From Phytophthora colocasiae (Eukaryota; Oomycota; Peronosporomycetes; Peronosporales; Peronosporaceae), in assembly GCA_018806915.1 (NCBI GenBank), contig JAGKQI010000009.1:62001-126000 (forward strand): a stretch of DNA of 64,000 nucleotides, read 5' to 3'. Shown piece by piece: positions 22,866 to 33,596 of this stretch. The first letter of the stretch is position 1. The number at the start of each line of letters is the position of its first letter. A model generated the notes under the pieces. It had not been told where the DNA came from, ran no database searches, and worked only from the letters and a program-made list of their open reading frames with translations. The translations under genes were made by a program, and so were the position numbers.

Positions 22866-25800
22866 CCCGCGGGGTCCCGATATGGCTTAAGCAAGCCGAC
22901 GTAGAACACCGGGTGTGTTCGCATCCGCTTTGGCAAGTCAAGCGTGTATGCCAGGCCCTTCTTGGCCACGACCGTAAATGGTCCGATGAAACGCGGACGC
23001 AATTTCGTCTTAAAGACAGCTGACACTGCGTGTGTAGGCAGGTTCTTAGCGTTTAATAAAACGTGGTCACCGACCTTGAACTCCCACATGTTGCTTCTGC
23101 CTTTGGCATCAGCTTGTTCCTTTTGAACATCTTGGCTTTCAGCCATTGCGTCACGCACACGGCGTAAGACGCTAAGCCTCATCGAGAGGAAGTCATCGAC
23201 TTGCTTGCGAACAGCAAGGGGGCTGACATCAGCAAGCTCGGAGTCGAGCGACGGCACAGCCTCTCCCCCACCAAGCCCAAGGCTACCGCGTGGCGGAGTG
23301 AGCGGGACGCGCGGATGCGCAAGGCCGTTCACGTAGAACGGGGTGAAGCCTGTCGAGGCATGCACCGCGTTGTTCATTGAGAACTCAACGAGAGGGAGCA
23401 TAGCGCTCCAACGCTTCGGCGTTTCAGCGCATACGCTGCGGAGGATGTCCTCCAGGACGCGGTTCACGCGTTCAGTCTGACCGTCGGTCTGCGGATGATC
23501 CGCCGTGGACATGTCCAGTCGAGTGCCAAGCACTTTGAAGACGGACGTCCAGAAGTGACCCGTGAAACGGGGGTCTCGATCCGAGACAATGGTCTCTGGC
23601 AGCCCATGCTGGCGGAAGACCCGATCGATAAAGATCGTCGCTGTACCAGCGCCATCGACGGTGTCCGGCACAGCCGCTAGGTGAGCCATCTTGCTCAGAC
23701 GGTCAACAAAGACCACAACGCCTGTGTTGCCTGCCGTATCCTTCGGCAGGCCAAACACGAAGTCCATACTCATGGACTGCCAACACCCAGAGGGTACAGG
23801 CAAGCTCGCCAAAGGCGCAGCCGCATGCGGCGAGGGTTTAACCCGCTGACACGTCTCGCACGTGTGCACATATGTGCTGACCCACTTGTACATCTTCGGC
23901 CACCAGTACATGGAGCTCACCGAGCCGTACGTCTTCTCGCGACCGAGGTGGCCGCTTGTGGGCGTGTCGTGGGCCTCATAGAGGATACGATACTTCAGGT
24001 CCTCATCGTGAGGAACCACCACACGTGGTGGGTCATCCTGACCCGTGCTGTAGTACAGCAGACCGCCTTCCAGGCTATAGCGTTGGAGTCTCGCCTTTAG
24101 GCGTCGTGACAGAGTCACCTTTGAGTCCTTAAACTCATCGCTCCCTAGAGCTTGAAGCAGCGCGACACAAGAGTCGTCCTGAGCGTACGCTGCTCGAACC
24201 ATGTCCGTCACGGACGACGTCACCGAGGTGACATGAGATAACTCATAGTCCGGGCGACGTGATAACGCGTCAGCGAGGACGTTCTGCCTGCCAGGCTTGT
24301 ACTTCACCTCGAAGTTATACTCCGCAAAGAAGGAGAGCCATCGGGCCATCCTCTGCGAGAGGTGAGGCGACTGCGTCGCTGTGCGTAGTGACGCATGATC
24401 CGTGTAGATCACAAACGGCTTGGAGCCGAGCAGGTGAACCCTGAATTTGACGAGAGCGTACTTCATCGCAAGTAGCTCCTTGTCATGAACTGGATAGTTC
24501 TTCTCAGCAGCCTTGAGCTGTCGCGACTCAAACGCAATGACGCGTTCGCGCCCGTCGGCGTCGGCTTGTAGCAAAGCACTGCCGATGGCAAAGTCCGAGG
24601 CGTCACAGACGACGATGAACGGACGATCGGGGTCTGGCAACGCCAGTATCGGTGCCTGAAGCAGGCTATCCTTGATACGAGTGAACGCACTCTCGTGCTC
24701 AGCACGCCATACCCATTCGGCATCCTTCTTAAGGAGATCCGACAGTGGCCGAGCCAACTTAGCGTAGTTGTGCAAGTAGTTGGCCAAGCCCAGCCACTTA
24801 CGCAAGTCCTTCTGGTTCAAGGGAACCGGCCAGTCCACAATGGCCTTGACCTTTGCTGGATCAGCACGAAGGCCATGCTTCCCAATGAAGCACCCTAGGA
24901 AAGGGATTTCTTCCGCGCCAAAGACGCACTTGTCCGCGTTGGCGTACAACTTGTTGGTGCGCATGCACTCGAGCACTGCTCTCACGTGTTCCACGTGTAC
25001 CTCGACATCAGTCTTTCCGTGCTCAGCACGACTGTGGACGAACACATCGTCAAAGTACATCTGTGCGAATGCCCGTAGGGGTCTGAACAACTGCGTCACT
25101 AGACGATTGAACGTTGCAGGCGCATTCGACAGCCCTTGGGGCATGACGAGCCACTCCCAGAGCATACCGCTCGGGGTGCTCACCGCTGTAAGCGGAATAT
25201 CACTGGCTCGCATGAGCAGCTGATAGTAGCCATCGACTAAGTCGAGCGCACTGTACATGGTGCAACCCACCATGTTGTTCTGAAGAACATCCTTCCTAGG
25301 AATCGGCGTCTGCGCCGGAATCGTGGCAGCGTTGAGCTTGTTAAAAGCGTGAACGATACGCCACTTGCCATTCGGCTTTCTGACACAGAACGTTGGCGCG
25401 GAGTGCGGAAACTTGCTCTCGCGCACGAGACCCGCCGCGTGCTTAGCACGGAAGAAGACGTCAATGACGTCGCATTGCTCTTTAGGAAGAGGCCACTGCC
25501 GGGTCACGCAGTATTTAGTTCCGGGAACTAAGTCGATCTCGTGACGAACGCCTCGGTCAGGAGGCAGGCCACTCGGTGGTTCCTTTGAGACAACGTCTCC
25601 ATATTCCTTCAGCAAGGAGTAGAAGGGATCCGAGGGATTCTTGAGGATCTCCGATCCACTCCTGGCGCTCAACGCCTTCTTGACCTCGGCCAAGACGGAC
25701 TCGTCAACGAGAGATGACGAGTTTAACTCCTCTTCAGGTCGAACGATGACCACCTCGGCGAGTTCGCCAGCCTTCAAGGCATCGCCAAAGTCGGCGAACG

Positions 25801-27118
25801 ACATCTCCTCTAGCTCAAGGAGCTTGTCAACACTCGGTAGTCCGTCCAGCAGGACGCTGCCTTCGGCACTGCCGTCCACTCCATCAACCAGAGTGTATAG
25901 CTGCCCACAGCCCTCCCGTGCGTTGACACTTGACGTCACGGACGACTCAGACGCAGAGCGTCTCGCCCATAGGGCCTTACGACGTCTTCGCCTAGCCGAC
26001 GAACGTCCACTCGACGGAGTACGTGCCGCCGCACAGGTTTCGGCCCCTTCAGGCCCAGTGTCAGTGACACTCTGCGATCCACTCGGTCGACGACCGATGT
26101 CGCTCAGCGGAGTACGTGCCGCTGCACAATCAATGACCGTAACAGGTCCAGTGTCAGAGACACTCAGCGATCGACTTGGTCCACGACCAGTATCACTCGA
26201 CGGAGTACGTGCCGCCTCACAGTTCACGGCATGGTAAGGCCCGATGCCATCGGCATCCAGTGACGGTCCATGACCGGCGTCACTCGGCGGAGTACGTGCC
26301 GCCCCACAGGGGTTACGTGAGCTTTGCCCACACGTTGACTCACTGTCAACCAGCGCTACGCGCTCAACAGGACTGCGGTCCTCGCACTCGGTGCTGTCCA
26401 CCAACTCGGACACACCGACTTCCAGCATCATAGCCGACTCGGCTCGATGCTCGCGCCAATAGCGCTTCTGCTTCCTAGCAGAGGTGGGTTCATGACTCGC
26501 CAAAGCTCCACTAGGAGAGAAGTGCGTAGCACCTAAGGTCTTCGACCTCCAATCAATCCATGGCTCGTGGCGCTCCAGCCACGCCATGCCAAGGATGAGG
26601 TCGTACCTCGAATCCAGGTCCAGGACCAAGCAGCGTTCCACGCTATCGAAGTCCAAGAACTTCAGCCGCAGGTCCATGGGGACCTTGGCCACCGTGACAT
26701 TCGCTAGACGGACTGTGACTGTGTCACCTCTTCGCGCTCGAAGCGCCTCAGCATATTGCTGACTACCTTCAACGGTGGAGCGTCTGACATAGTTGCCAGA
26801 CGCCCCCGAATCGATCAACACGATCCACGGCTTCTCAAAGCTTTTCACGTCCACCTGGACGACCAGCAAGCCCTGCTTGCTCACACGTTCCGTGTTCAAG
26901 AGCACGGAGCTCTTCGGGGCTGAGCCCCAGTGCCTCTCACGCACTGCAGAACTCAGTTCTTCCCCAGTAGACCGCCCCGCGTCTACTGGGAGCCGGCGTT
27001 TCCCTGGGCAGAGCCCAAAGCGGGACCCGCGACAGGGTTGCGGCCATTCTGGCCGGCGCGCTCTTTGCGCAGAGGGCAGTTGGGCCTCAGGTGTGAGGGA
27101 CTGCCGCATGTATAGCAC
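22793..27118 (-). CDS. chromovirus Pol, copy 2 (PR-RT-RH-IN, no chromodomain)
   Basis: The ORF is open from 27118, overlapping gag by about 136 nt in the -1 frame, so Pol is probably made by frameshifting at 26998..27004. Domains in order: aspartic protease (LIDSGASGNYV, Asp about residue 103), a Ser/Thr/Glu-rich linker with repeats around CGAARTP/SSDTG, reverse transcriptase (LDLVDGYYQLLM, MPQGLSNAPATFNRL, YFDDVFVHS), RNase H (VVCDASDFAIGSALLQ, YTDHASL), and integrase (HH-CC zinc finger, MDFVFGLP, VSDRDPRF, DHPQTDGQTERVNR). Compared with copy 1 it lacks four residues at the RT connection (YLHNYAKLARP versus YLHKYSENYAELARP), which may impair it. The C terminus runs into the LTR instead of a chromodomain. 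Confidence 0.88.
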   Translation of the reverse strand: MLYMRQSLTPEAQLPSAQRARRPEWPQPCRGSRFGLCPGKRRLPVDAGRSTGEELSSAVRERHWGSAPKSSVLLNTERVSKQGLLVVQVDVKSFEKPWIVLIDSGASGNYVRRSTVEGSQQYAEALRARRGDTVTVRLANVTVAKVPMDLRLKFLDFDSVERCLVLDLDSRYDLILGMAWLERHEPWIDWRSKTLGATHFSPSGALASHEPTSARKQKRYWREHRAESAMMLEVGVSELVDSTECEDRSPVERVALVDSESTCGQSSRNPCGAARTPPSDAGHGPSLDADGIGPYHAVNCEAARTPSSDTGRGPSRSLSVSDTGPVTVIDCAAARTPLSDIGRRPSGSQSVTDTGPEGAETCAAARTPSSGRSSARRRRRKALWARRSASESSVTSSVNAREGCGQLYTLVDGVDGSAEGSVLLDGLPSVDKLLELEEMSFADFGDALKAGELAEVVIVRPEEELNSSSLVDESVLAEVKKALSARSGSEILKNPSDPFYSLLKEYGDVVSKEPPSGLPPDRGVRHEIDLVPGTKYCVTRQWPLPKEQCDVIDVFFRAKHAAGLVRESKFPHSAPTFCVRKPNGKWRIVHAFNKLNAATIPAQTPIPRKDVLQNNMVGCTMYSALDLVDGYYQLLMRASDIPLTAVSTPSGMLWEWLVMPQGLSNAPATFNRLVTQLFRPLRAFAQMYFDDVFVHSRAEHGKTDVEVHVEHVRAVLECMRTNKLYANADKCVFGAEEIPFLGCFIGKHGLRADPAKVKAIVDWPVPLNQKDLRKWLGLANYLHNYAKLARPLSDLLKKDAEWVWRAEHESAFTRIKDSLLQAPILALPDPDRPFIVVCDASDFAIGSALLQADADGRERVIAFESRQLKAAEKNYPVHDKELLAMKYALVKFRVHLLGSKPFVIYTDHASLRTATQSPHLSQRMARWLSFFAEYNFEVKYKPGRQNVLADALSRRPDYELSHVTSVTSSVTDMVRAAYAQDDSCVALLQALGSDEFKDSKVTLSRRLKARLQRYSLEGGLLYYSTGQDDPPRVVVPHDEDLKYRILYEAHDTPTSGHLGREKTYGSVSSMYWWPKMYKWVSTYVHTCETCQRVKPSPHAAAPLASLPVPSGCWQSMSMDFVFGLPKDTAGNTGVVVFVDRLSKMAHLAAVPDTVDGAGTATIFIDRVFRQHGLPETIVSDRDPRFTGHFWTSVFKVLGTRLDMSTADHPQTDGQTERVNRVLEDILRSVCAETPKRWSAMLPLVEFSMNNAVHASTGFTPFYVNGLAHPRVPLTPPRGSLGLGGGEAVPSLDSELADVSPLAVRKQVDDFLSMRLSVLRRVRDAMAESQDVQKEQADAKGRSNMWEFKVGDHVLLNAKNLPTHAVSAVFKTKLRPRFIGPFTVVAKKGLAYTLDLPKRMRTHPVFYVGLLKPYRDPAGVTGMLHECFSLVCDTRGYIYVGT
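26963..27004 (-). promoter_or_regulatory. -1 ribosomal frameshift signal, gag-pol copy 2
   Basis: On the minus strand the heptamer GGGAAAC (27004..26998) lies in the gag frame as G GGA AAC, five codons before the gag stop. A 7-nt spacer is followed by a perfect 10-bp hairpin CCCAGTAGAC/GTCTACTGGG (26963..26972 with 26981..26990) with an 8-nt loop. A slip to GGG AAA enters the pol frame. Every element of the X XXY YYZ model is present. Confidence 0.85.
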
Positions 27119-27957
27119 CGGCGGGTGCTCATACGCTGCACCGCAGCTCGTAGCTCAGCTACCTCATCTTCAGCATAGCTGAGGTCCATGGGCTCAGGAC
27201 CACCGGACCCTGTGCTGCTAGCACCGACCCTCGACAACTTAAAGTTGTGTTCGGCATTCAATGCCACGCTGACAGCATCTTCGAAGCTGTGGGGGTTCTG
27301 ACGGAATGTCTCCGTCCTGGCCACGCCAGCTCGTAAGCCTTCCATGAAGACGGTCACGGCGACCACCTCAGGTAGAGGGTCGGCAGCCATGCCAGCAATG
27401 AGCGTGCGCAGCTCTTGGACATAGTCCACCAGATCCTTCTTGCCCTGGCGACAAGCAAGGAAGCGTGACCGCACGCGATACGCCTGGTTAGGCGGATCAA
27501 ACACTTGCGTGAGCTTGGCCTTTAGCTCGCCCCATGTGGGGAAGGCCGCTTCCACCGACGTTCCAGACGTCAAGGCCCATTCTCGTGCTCGTCCTTCGAG
27601 CTTAGAGATGGCAAACGCCACGCGTTGCCCCTCCAACTGGAGCATGGCGGCCCCCATGGCCATTTCGACCTCTCGGGTCCACAAAGGAGGTTCTCCCTCA
27701 TTCCCGTGGAAGGTCTTCACGCTGAGCGTGACGGGCTTAGCTCTCGGAGCAGGGGTAACCCCGTTTACATTCCGCTGAATGTGCTCGACGAGAGCGTTTT
27801 CGTACGAGGCAAATGACTCGAGGCGCGCGTTGACGGCCTCCGGCCCTTGGGACGCAAGGTGCGCCGTACCCTCCGGGCCCAGCAAGGACGTAAGCTTGTT
27901 AAGCGTGTCCCGCTGACTCGGAGTCAAGTGGGCGTATGCTTCTGGCTCCATTCTCAC
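26983..27957 (-). CDS. chromovirus Gag, copy 2
   Basis: 324 residues from the ATG at 27957. Retrotransposon Gag domain about residues 70-215 ([54 protein letters not shown]), followed by a CCHC knuckle [14 protein letters not shown] near residue 285. Gag builds the virus-like particle and binds element RNA. Next to copy 1, it reads GEPPLWTREVE where copy 1 has [12 protein letters not shown]: a 2-nt and a 1-nt loss that compensate each other in frame. Confidence 0.88.
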   Translation of the reverse strand: MRMEPEAYAHLTPSQRDTLNKLTSLLGPEGTAHLASQGPEAVNARLESFASYENALVEHIQRNVNGVTPAPRAKPVTLSVKTFHGNEGEPPLWTREVEMAMGAAMLQLEGQRVAFAISKLEGRAREWALTSGTSVEAAFPTWGELKAKLTQVFDPPNQAYRVRSRFLACRQGKKDLVDYVQELRTLIAGMAADPLPEVVAVTVFMEGLRAGVARTETFRQNPHSFEDAVSVALNAEHNFKLSRVGASSTGSGGPEPMDLSYAEDEVAELRAAVQRMSTRRCYTCGSPSHLRPNCPLRKERAGQNGRNPVAGPALGSAQGNAGSQ

Positions 27958-27992
27958 AGAGAAACAGTCTTCAACTCAGGAGTTGGATTGAC

Positions 27993-28006
27993 TACAAGTG
28001 CTACCA
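27993..28006 (-). promoter_or_regulatory. primer-binding site, copy 2
   Basis: Two bases inside the LTR (28009..28431) the minus strand reads TGGTAGCACTTGTA, beginning with the TGG expected to pair with a tRNA 3' CCA. The tRNA species was not identified. The same sequence occurs in copy 1. Confidence 0.65.
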
Positions 28007-28008
28007 GA

Positions 28009-28431
28009 TGCAGCGGGGCTGCGTAGGTGTGCACGGCACAGAGGAAGTTTAGTTGACTCGTAGAGTCCTGCTTGCAAGGCACTTGCCTTCGGTTCTATAC
28101 AAGAACCAAGTAGTCCACTAAATACGGGACTCACAGAGTCAGTGTCCCTATAACAAAGGACTAACACTAACTATGTAAAATGCAAACTGATTTTTATTGA
28201 CTTTATTGCCCTTAATCCTAAATGTAACGGATTTAGTATCTAACATACTAAATCCTAATCAAAATGCAACGTGAGGCTCTGAGGCCATCCACGTATCTAC
28301 TCGTGTGTGCCACACCATTATGTACCCACATAAATGTATCCTTGAGTGTCACACACCATTATGTACCCACATAAATGTATCCACGTGTGTCACACACCAA
28401 CGAGAAACATTCGTGTAACATCCCCGTTACA
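28009..28431 (-). repeat. LTR type 2, right copy
   Basis: 423 bp, same ends and length as 22443..22865, separating the two gag-pol copies. The base after it resumes outer pol at CCCGCGGGG. Confidence 0.9.
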
Positions 28432-31400
28432 CCCGCGGGGTCCCGATATGGCTTAAGCAAGCCGACGTAGAACACCGGGTGTGTTCGCATCCGCTTTGGC
28501 AAGTCAAGCGTGTATGCCAGGCCCTTCTTGGCCACGACCGTAAATAGTCCGATGAAACGCGGACGCAATTTCGTCTTAAAGACATTTGACACTGAATGTG
28601 TAGGTAGGTTCTTAGCGTTTAATAAAACCTGGTCACCGACCTTAAATTCCCATACATTGCTTCTACCTTTTGTATCCGCTTGTTCCTTCTGAACGTCTTG
28701 GCTTTCAGCCATCGCGTCACGTACACGGCGTAATACGCTCAATCTCACCGAGAGGAAGTCATCGACTTGTTTACGCACAGCAGAAGGGCTGATATCAGCA
28801 AGCTCGGAGTCGAGCGACGGCACAGCCTCTCCCCCACCAAGCCCAAGGCTACCGCGTGGCGGAGTGAGCGGGACGCGCGGATGCGCAAGGCCGTTCACGT
28901 AGAACGGGGTGAAGCCTGTCGAGGCATGCACCGCGTTGTTCATTGAGAACTCAACGAGAGGGAGCATAGCGCTCCAACGCTTCGGCGTTTCAGCGCATAC
29001 GCTGCGGAGGATGTCCTCCAGGACGCGGTTCACGCGTTCAGTCTGACCGTCGGTCTGCGGATGATCCGCCGTGGACATGTCCAGTCGAGTGCCAAGCACT
29101 TTGAAGACGGACGTCCAGAAGTGACCCGTGAAACGGGGGTCTCGATCCGAGACAATGGTCTCTGGCAGCCCATGCTGGCGGAAGACCCGATCGATAAAGA
29201 TCGTCGCTGTACCAGCGCCATCGACGGTGTCCGGCACAGCCGCTAGGTGAGCCATCTTGCTCAGACGGTCAACAAAGACCACAACGCCTGTGTTGCCTGC
29301 CGTATCCTTCGGCAGGCCAAACACGAAGTCCATACTCATGGACTGCCAACACCCAGAGGGTACAGGCAAGCTCGCCAAAGGCGCAGCCGCATGCGGCGAG
29401 GGTTTAACCCGCTGACACGTCTCGCACGTGTGCACATATGTGCTGACCCACTTGTACATCTTCGGCCACCAGTACATGGAGCTCACCGAGCCGTACGTCT
29501 TCTCGCGACCGAGGTGGCCGCTTGTGGGCGTGTCGTGGGCCTCATAGAGGATACGATACTTCAGGTCCTCATCGTGAGGAACCACCACACGTGGTGGGTC
29601 ATCCTGACCCGTGCTGTAGTACAGCAGACCGCCTTCCAGGCTATAGCGTTGGAGTCTCGCCTTTAGGCGTCGTGACAGAGTCACCTTTGAGTCCTTAAAC
29701 TCATCGCTCCCTAGAGCTTGAAGCAGCGCGACACAAGAGTCGTCCTGAGCGTACGCTGCTCGAACCATGTCCGTCACGGACGACGTCACCGAGGTGACAT
29801 GAGATAACTCATAGTCCGGGCGACGTGATAACGCGTCAGCGAGGACGTTCTGCCTGCCAGGCTTGTACTTCACCTCGAAGTTATACTCCGCAAAGAAGGA
29901 GAGCCATCGGGCCATCCTCTGCGAGAGGTGAGGCGACTGCGTCGCTGTGCGTAGTGACGCATGATCCGTGTAGATCACAAACGGCTTGGAGCCGAGCAGG
30001 TGAACCCTGAATTTGACGAGAGCGTACTTCATCGCAAGTAGCTCCTTGTCATGAACTGGATAGTTCTTCTCAGCAGCCTTGAGCTGTCGCGACTCAAACG
30101 CAATGACGCGTTCGCGCCCTTCGGCGTCGGCTTGTAGCAAAGCACTGCCGATGGCAAAGTCCGAGGCGTCACAGACGACAATAAACGGACGAGCGGGGTC
30201 TGGCAGCGCCAGTATCGGTACCTGAAGCAGGCTATCCTTGATACAAGTGAACGCATTCTCGTGCTCGGCACGCCATACCCACTCGGCATCCTTCTTAAGG
30301 AGATCCGTCAGTGGCCGAGCCAACTCAGCGTAGTTCTCGCTGTACTTGTGCAAGTAGTTGGCCAAACCCAGCCACTTACGCAAGTCCTTCTGGTTCAAGG
30401 GAACCGGCCAATCCACAATGGCCTTGACCTTTGCTGGATCAGCACGAAGGCCATGCTTCCCAATGAAGCACCCTAGGAAGGGGATTTCTTCCGCGCCAAA
30501 GACGCACTTGTCTGCGTTGGCGTACAGCTTGTTCGTGCGCATGCACTCGAGCACAGCTCACGTGTTCCACGTGCACCTCAACGTCAGTCTTGCCGTGTTC
30601 GGCCTGACTGTGGACGAACACGTCGTCAAAGTACGTTTGTGCGAATGCCCGTAGGGGCCTGAACAGCTGCGTCACTAGACGATTGAACGTTGCGGGCGCG
30701 TTCGAGAGCCCTTGGGGCATGACGAGCCACTCCCAGAGCATACCGCTCGGGGTGCTCACCGCTGTAAGCGGAATATCACTGGCTCGCATGAGCAGCTGAT
30801 AGTACCCATCGACTAAGTCGAGTGCACTGTACATGGTGCAACCCACCATGTTGTTCTGAAGAACATCCTTCCTAGGTATCGGCGTCTGCGCCGGAATCGT
30901 GGCAGTGTTGAGCTTGTTAAAAGCGTGAACGATACGCCACTTGCCATTCGGCTTTCTGACACAGAACGTTGGCGCGGAATGCGGAGACTTGCTCTCGCGC
31001 ACGAGACCCGCCGCGTGCTTCGCACGGAAGAAGGCGTCAATGACGTCGCATTGCTCTTTAGGAAGAGGCCACTGTCGGGTCACGTAGTACTTAGTTCCGG
31101 TAACTAAGTCGATCTCATGACGAACGCCTCGGTCAGGAGGCAGGCCACTCGGTGGTTCCTTTGAGACAACGTCTCCATATTCCTTCAGCAAGGAGTAGAA
31201 GGGATCCGAGGGATTCTTGAGGATCTCCGATCCACTCCTGGCGCTCAACGCCTTCTTGACCTCGGCCAAGACGGACTCGTCCACGACGGACGATGAGTTT
31301 AACTCCTCTTCAGGTCGAACGATGACCACCTCGGCGAATTCGCCAGCCTTCAAGGCATCGCCAAAGTCGGCGAAGGACATCTCTTCTAGCTCAAGGAGCT

Positions 31401-32703
31401 TGTCAACACTTGGCAAGTCGTCCAGCAGGACACTGCCTTCGGCACTACCGCCCACTCCATCAACCAGAGTGTATAGCTGCCCACAGCCCTCCGGTGCGTC
31501 GGCACTTGACGTCACGGACGACTCAGACGCAGAGCGTCTCGCCCATAGGGCCTTACGACGTCTTCGCCTAGCCGACGAACGTCCACTCGACGGAGTACGT
31601 GCCGCCGCACAGGTTTCGGCCCCTTCAGGCCCAGTGTCAGGGACACTCAGCGATCCACTCGGTCGACGACCGATGCCGCTCAGCGGAGTACGTGCCGCTG
31701 CACAATCAATGACCGTAACAGGTCCAGTGTCAGAGACACTCAGCGATCGACTTGGTCCACGACCAGTATCACTCGACGGAGTACGTGCCGCCCCACAGTT
31801 CACGGCCTGGTAAGGCCCGATGCCATCGGCATCCAGTGACGGTCCATGACCGGCGTCACTCGGCGGAGTACGTGCCGCCCCACAGGGGTTACGTGAGCTT
31901 TGCCCACACGTTGACTCACTGTCAACCAGCGCTATGCGCTCAACAGGGCTGCGATCCTCGCACTCGGTGCTGTCCACTAACTCGGACACACCGACTTCCA
32001 GCATCATTGCCGACTCGGCTCGATGCTCGCGCCAATAGCGCTTCTGCTTCCTAGCAGAGGTGGGTTCATGACTCGCCAAAGCTCCACTAGGAGAGAAGTG
32101 CGTAGCACCTAAGGTCTTCGACCTCCAGTCGATCCATGGCTCGTGGCGCTCCAGCCACGCCATACCAAGGATGAGGTCGTACCTCGAATCCAGGTCCAAG
32201 ACCAAGCAGCGTTCCACGCTGTCGAAGTCCAGGAACTTCAGCCGTAGGTCCATGGGGACCTTGGCTGCCGTGACACGGACGCCCGTCGCTAGACGGACAG
32301 TGACGGTGTCACCTCTTCGCGCTCGAAGCGCCTCAGCATATTGCTGACTACCTTCAACGGTGGAGCGTCTGACGTAGTTGCCAGACGCTCCTGAATCGAT
32401 CAACACGATCCACGGCTTCTCGAAGCCCTTCACGTCCACATGGACGACCAGCAAGCCCTGCTTGCTCACACGTTCCGTGTTCAAGAGCACGGAGCTCTTC
32501 GGGGCTGAGCCCCAGTGCCTCTCACGCACTGCAGAACTCAGTTCTTCCCCAGTAGACCGCCCCGCGTCTACTGGGAGCCGTCGTTTCCCTGGGCAGAGCC
32601 CAAAGCGGGACCCGCGACAGGGTTGCGGCCATTCTGGCCGGCGCGCTCTTTGCGCAGAGGGCAGTTGGGCCTCAGGTGTGAGGGACTGCCGCATGTATAG
32701 CAC
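28432..32703 (-). pseudogene. chromovirus Pol of the outer element, frameshifted
   Basis: Same domain order as copy 2: protease DSGASGNYV, RT with YFDD, RNase H, and integrase with HH-CC and DD35E residues. The frame is broken near 30557: after the RT catalytic block, copy 1 lacks two bases (GCACAGCTCACG where copy 2 has GCACTGCTCTCACG), so the first half stops at 30439 and the second half is open from about 30554. The C terminus is separated from its chromodomain (21942..22442) by the inner unit. Large parts are identical to copy 2 while others, such as 28560-28790 versus 22990-23220, differ at many positions. Confidence 0.85.
32548..32589 (-). promoter_or_regulatory. -1 ribosomal frameshift signal, outer element
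   Basis: Same layout as in copy 2: GGGAAAC (32589..32583), 7-nt spacer with one substitution, and the perfect 10-bp hairpin (32548..32557 with 32566..32575). Only the spacer has changed, while heptamer and stem are kept. Confidence 0.85.
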
Positions 32704-33545
32704 CGGCGGGTGCTCATACGCTGCACCGCAGCTCGTAGCTCAGCTACCTCATCTTCAGCATAGCTGAGGTCCATGGGCTCAGGACCACCGGACCCTGTGC
32801 TGCTAGCACCGACCCTCGACAACTTAAAGTTGTGTTCGGCATTCAATGCCACGCTGACAGCATCTTCGAAGCTGTGGGGGTTCTGACGGAATGTCTCCGT
32901 CCTGGCCACGCCAGCTCGTAAGCCTTCCATGAAGACGGTCACGGCGACCACCTCAGGTAGAGGGTCGGCAGCCATGCCAGCAATGAGCGTGCGCAGCTCT
33001 TGGACATAGTCCACCAGATCCTTCTTGCCCTGGCGACAAGCAAGGAAGCGTGACCGCACGCGATACGCCTGGTTAGGCGGATCAAACACTTGCGTGAGCT
33101 TGGCCTTTAGCTCGCCCCATGTGGGGAAGGCCGCTTCCACCGACGTTCCAGACGTCAAGGCCCATTCTCGTGCTCGTCCTTCGAGCTTAGAGATGGCAAA
33201 CGCCACGCGTTGCCCCTCCAACTGGAGCATGGCGGCCCCCATGGCCATTTCGACCTCTCGGGTCCACAAAAGGAGGTTCTCTCCCTCATTCCCGTGGAAG
33301 GTCTTCACGCTGAGCGTGACGGGCTTAGCTCTCGGAGCAGGGGTAACCCCGTTTACATTCCGCTGAATGTGCTCGACGAGAGCGTTTTCGTACGAGGCAA
33401 ATGACTCGAGGCGCGCGTTGACGGCCTCCGGCCCTTGGGACGCAAGGTGCGCCGTACCCTCCGGGCCCAGCAAGGACGTAAGCTTGTTAAGCGTGTCCCG
33501 CTGACTCGGAGTCAAGTGGGCGTATGCTTCTGGCTCCATTCTCAC
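32568..33545 (-). CDS. chromovirus Gag, outer element
   Basis: 325 residues from the ATG at 33545, nearly identical to copy 2, with the Gag core and the [14 protein letters not shown] knuckle. It keeps [12 protein letters not shown], the more usual form of this conserved stretch, so copy 2 is the derived one here. The ORF overlaps pol by about 136 nt. Confidence 0.88.
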   Translation of the reverse strand: MRMEPEAYAHLTPSQRDTLNKLTSLLGPEGTAHLASQGPEAVNARLESFASYENALVEHIQRNVNGVTPAPRAKPVTLSVKTFHGNEGENLLLWTREVEMAMGAAMLQLEGQRVAFAISKLEGRAREWALTSGTSVEAAFPTWGELKAKLTQVFDPPNQAYRVRSRFLACRQGKKDLVDYVQELRTLIAGMAADPLPEVVAVTVFMEGLRAGVARTETFRQNPHSFEDAVSVALNAEHNFKLSRVGASSTGSGGPEPMDLSYAEDEVAELRAAVQRMSTRRCYTCGSPSHLRPNCPLRKERAGQNGRNPVAGPALGSAQGNDGSQ

Positions 33546-33580
33546 AGAGAAACAGTCTTCAACTCAGGAGTTGGATTGAC

Positions 33581-33594
33581 TACAAGTGCTACCA
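33581..33594 (-). promoter_or_regulatory. primer-binding site, outer element
   Basis: TGGTAGCACTTGTA on the minus strand, two bases inside the 5' LTR (33597..34008). Same as in the inner unit. Confidence 0.65.
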
Positions 33595-33596
33595 GA

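Larger units (their letters stand above)
22443..28431 (-). mobile_element. inner LTR-gag-pol-LTR unit of the same chromovirus family, lacking chromodomain
   Basis: 5989 bp with 423-bp LTRs at 22443..22865 and 28009..28431 that look identical, flanked by CCCGC on both sides (22438..22442 and 28432..28436). It carries an uninterrupted gag and pol but no chromodomain and no polypurine tract. Its internal region ends at exactly the pol position (CCCGCGGGG on the plus strand) where the unit sits in the outer element. That coincidence points to homologous recombination at an earlier type-2 LTR insertion rather than to an independent transposition. Confidence 0.8.

Noticed and set aside
23464..24100. 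Antisense ORFs opposite pol that recur identically at 29030..29666
   Set aside because: They recur only because the two pol copies are near-identical; they shadow the integrase and RNase H frames.
22443..28431. Reading the inner unit as an ordinary independent insertion of a second family
   Set aside because: Its internal end coincides to the base with its position in the outer element and it lacks a polypurine tract, so recombination explains it better, though not proven.
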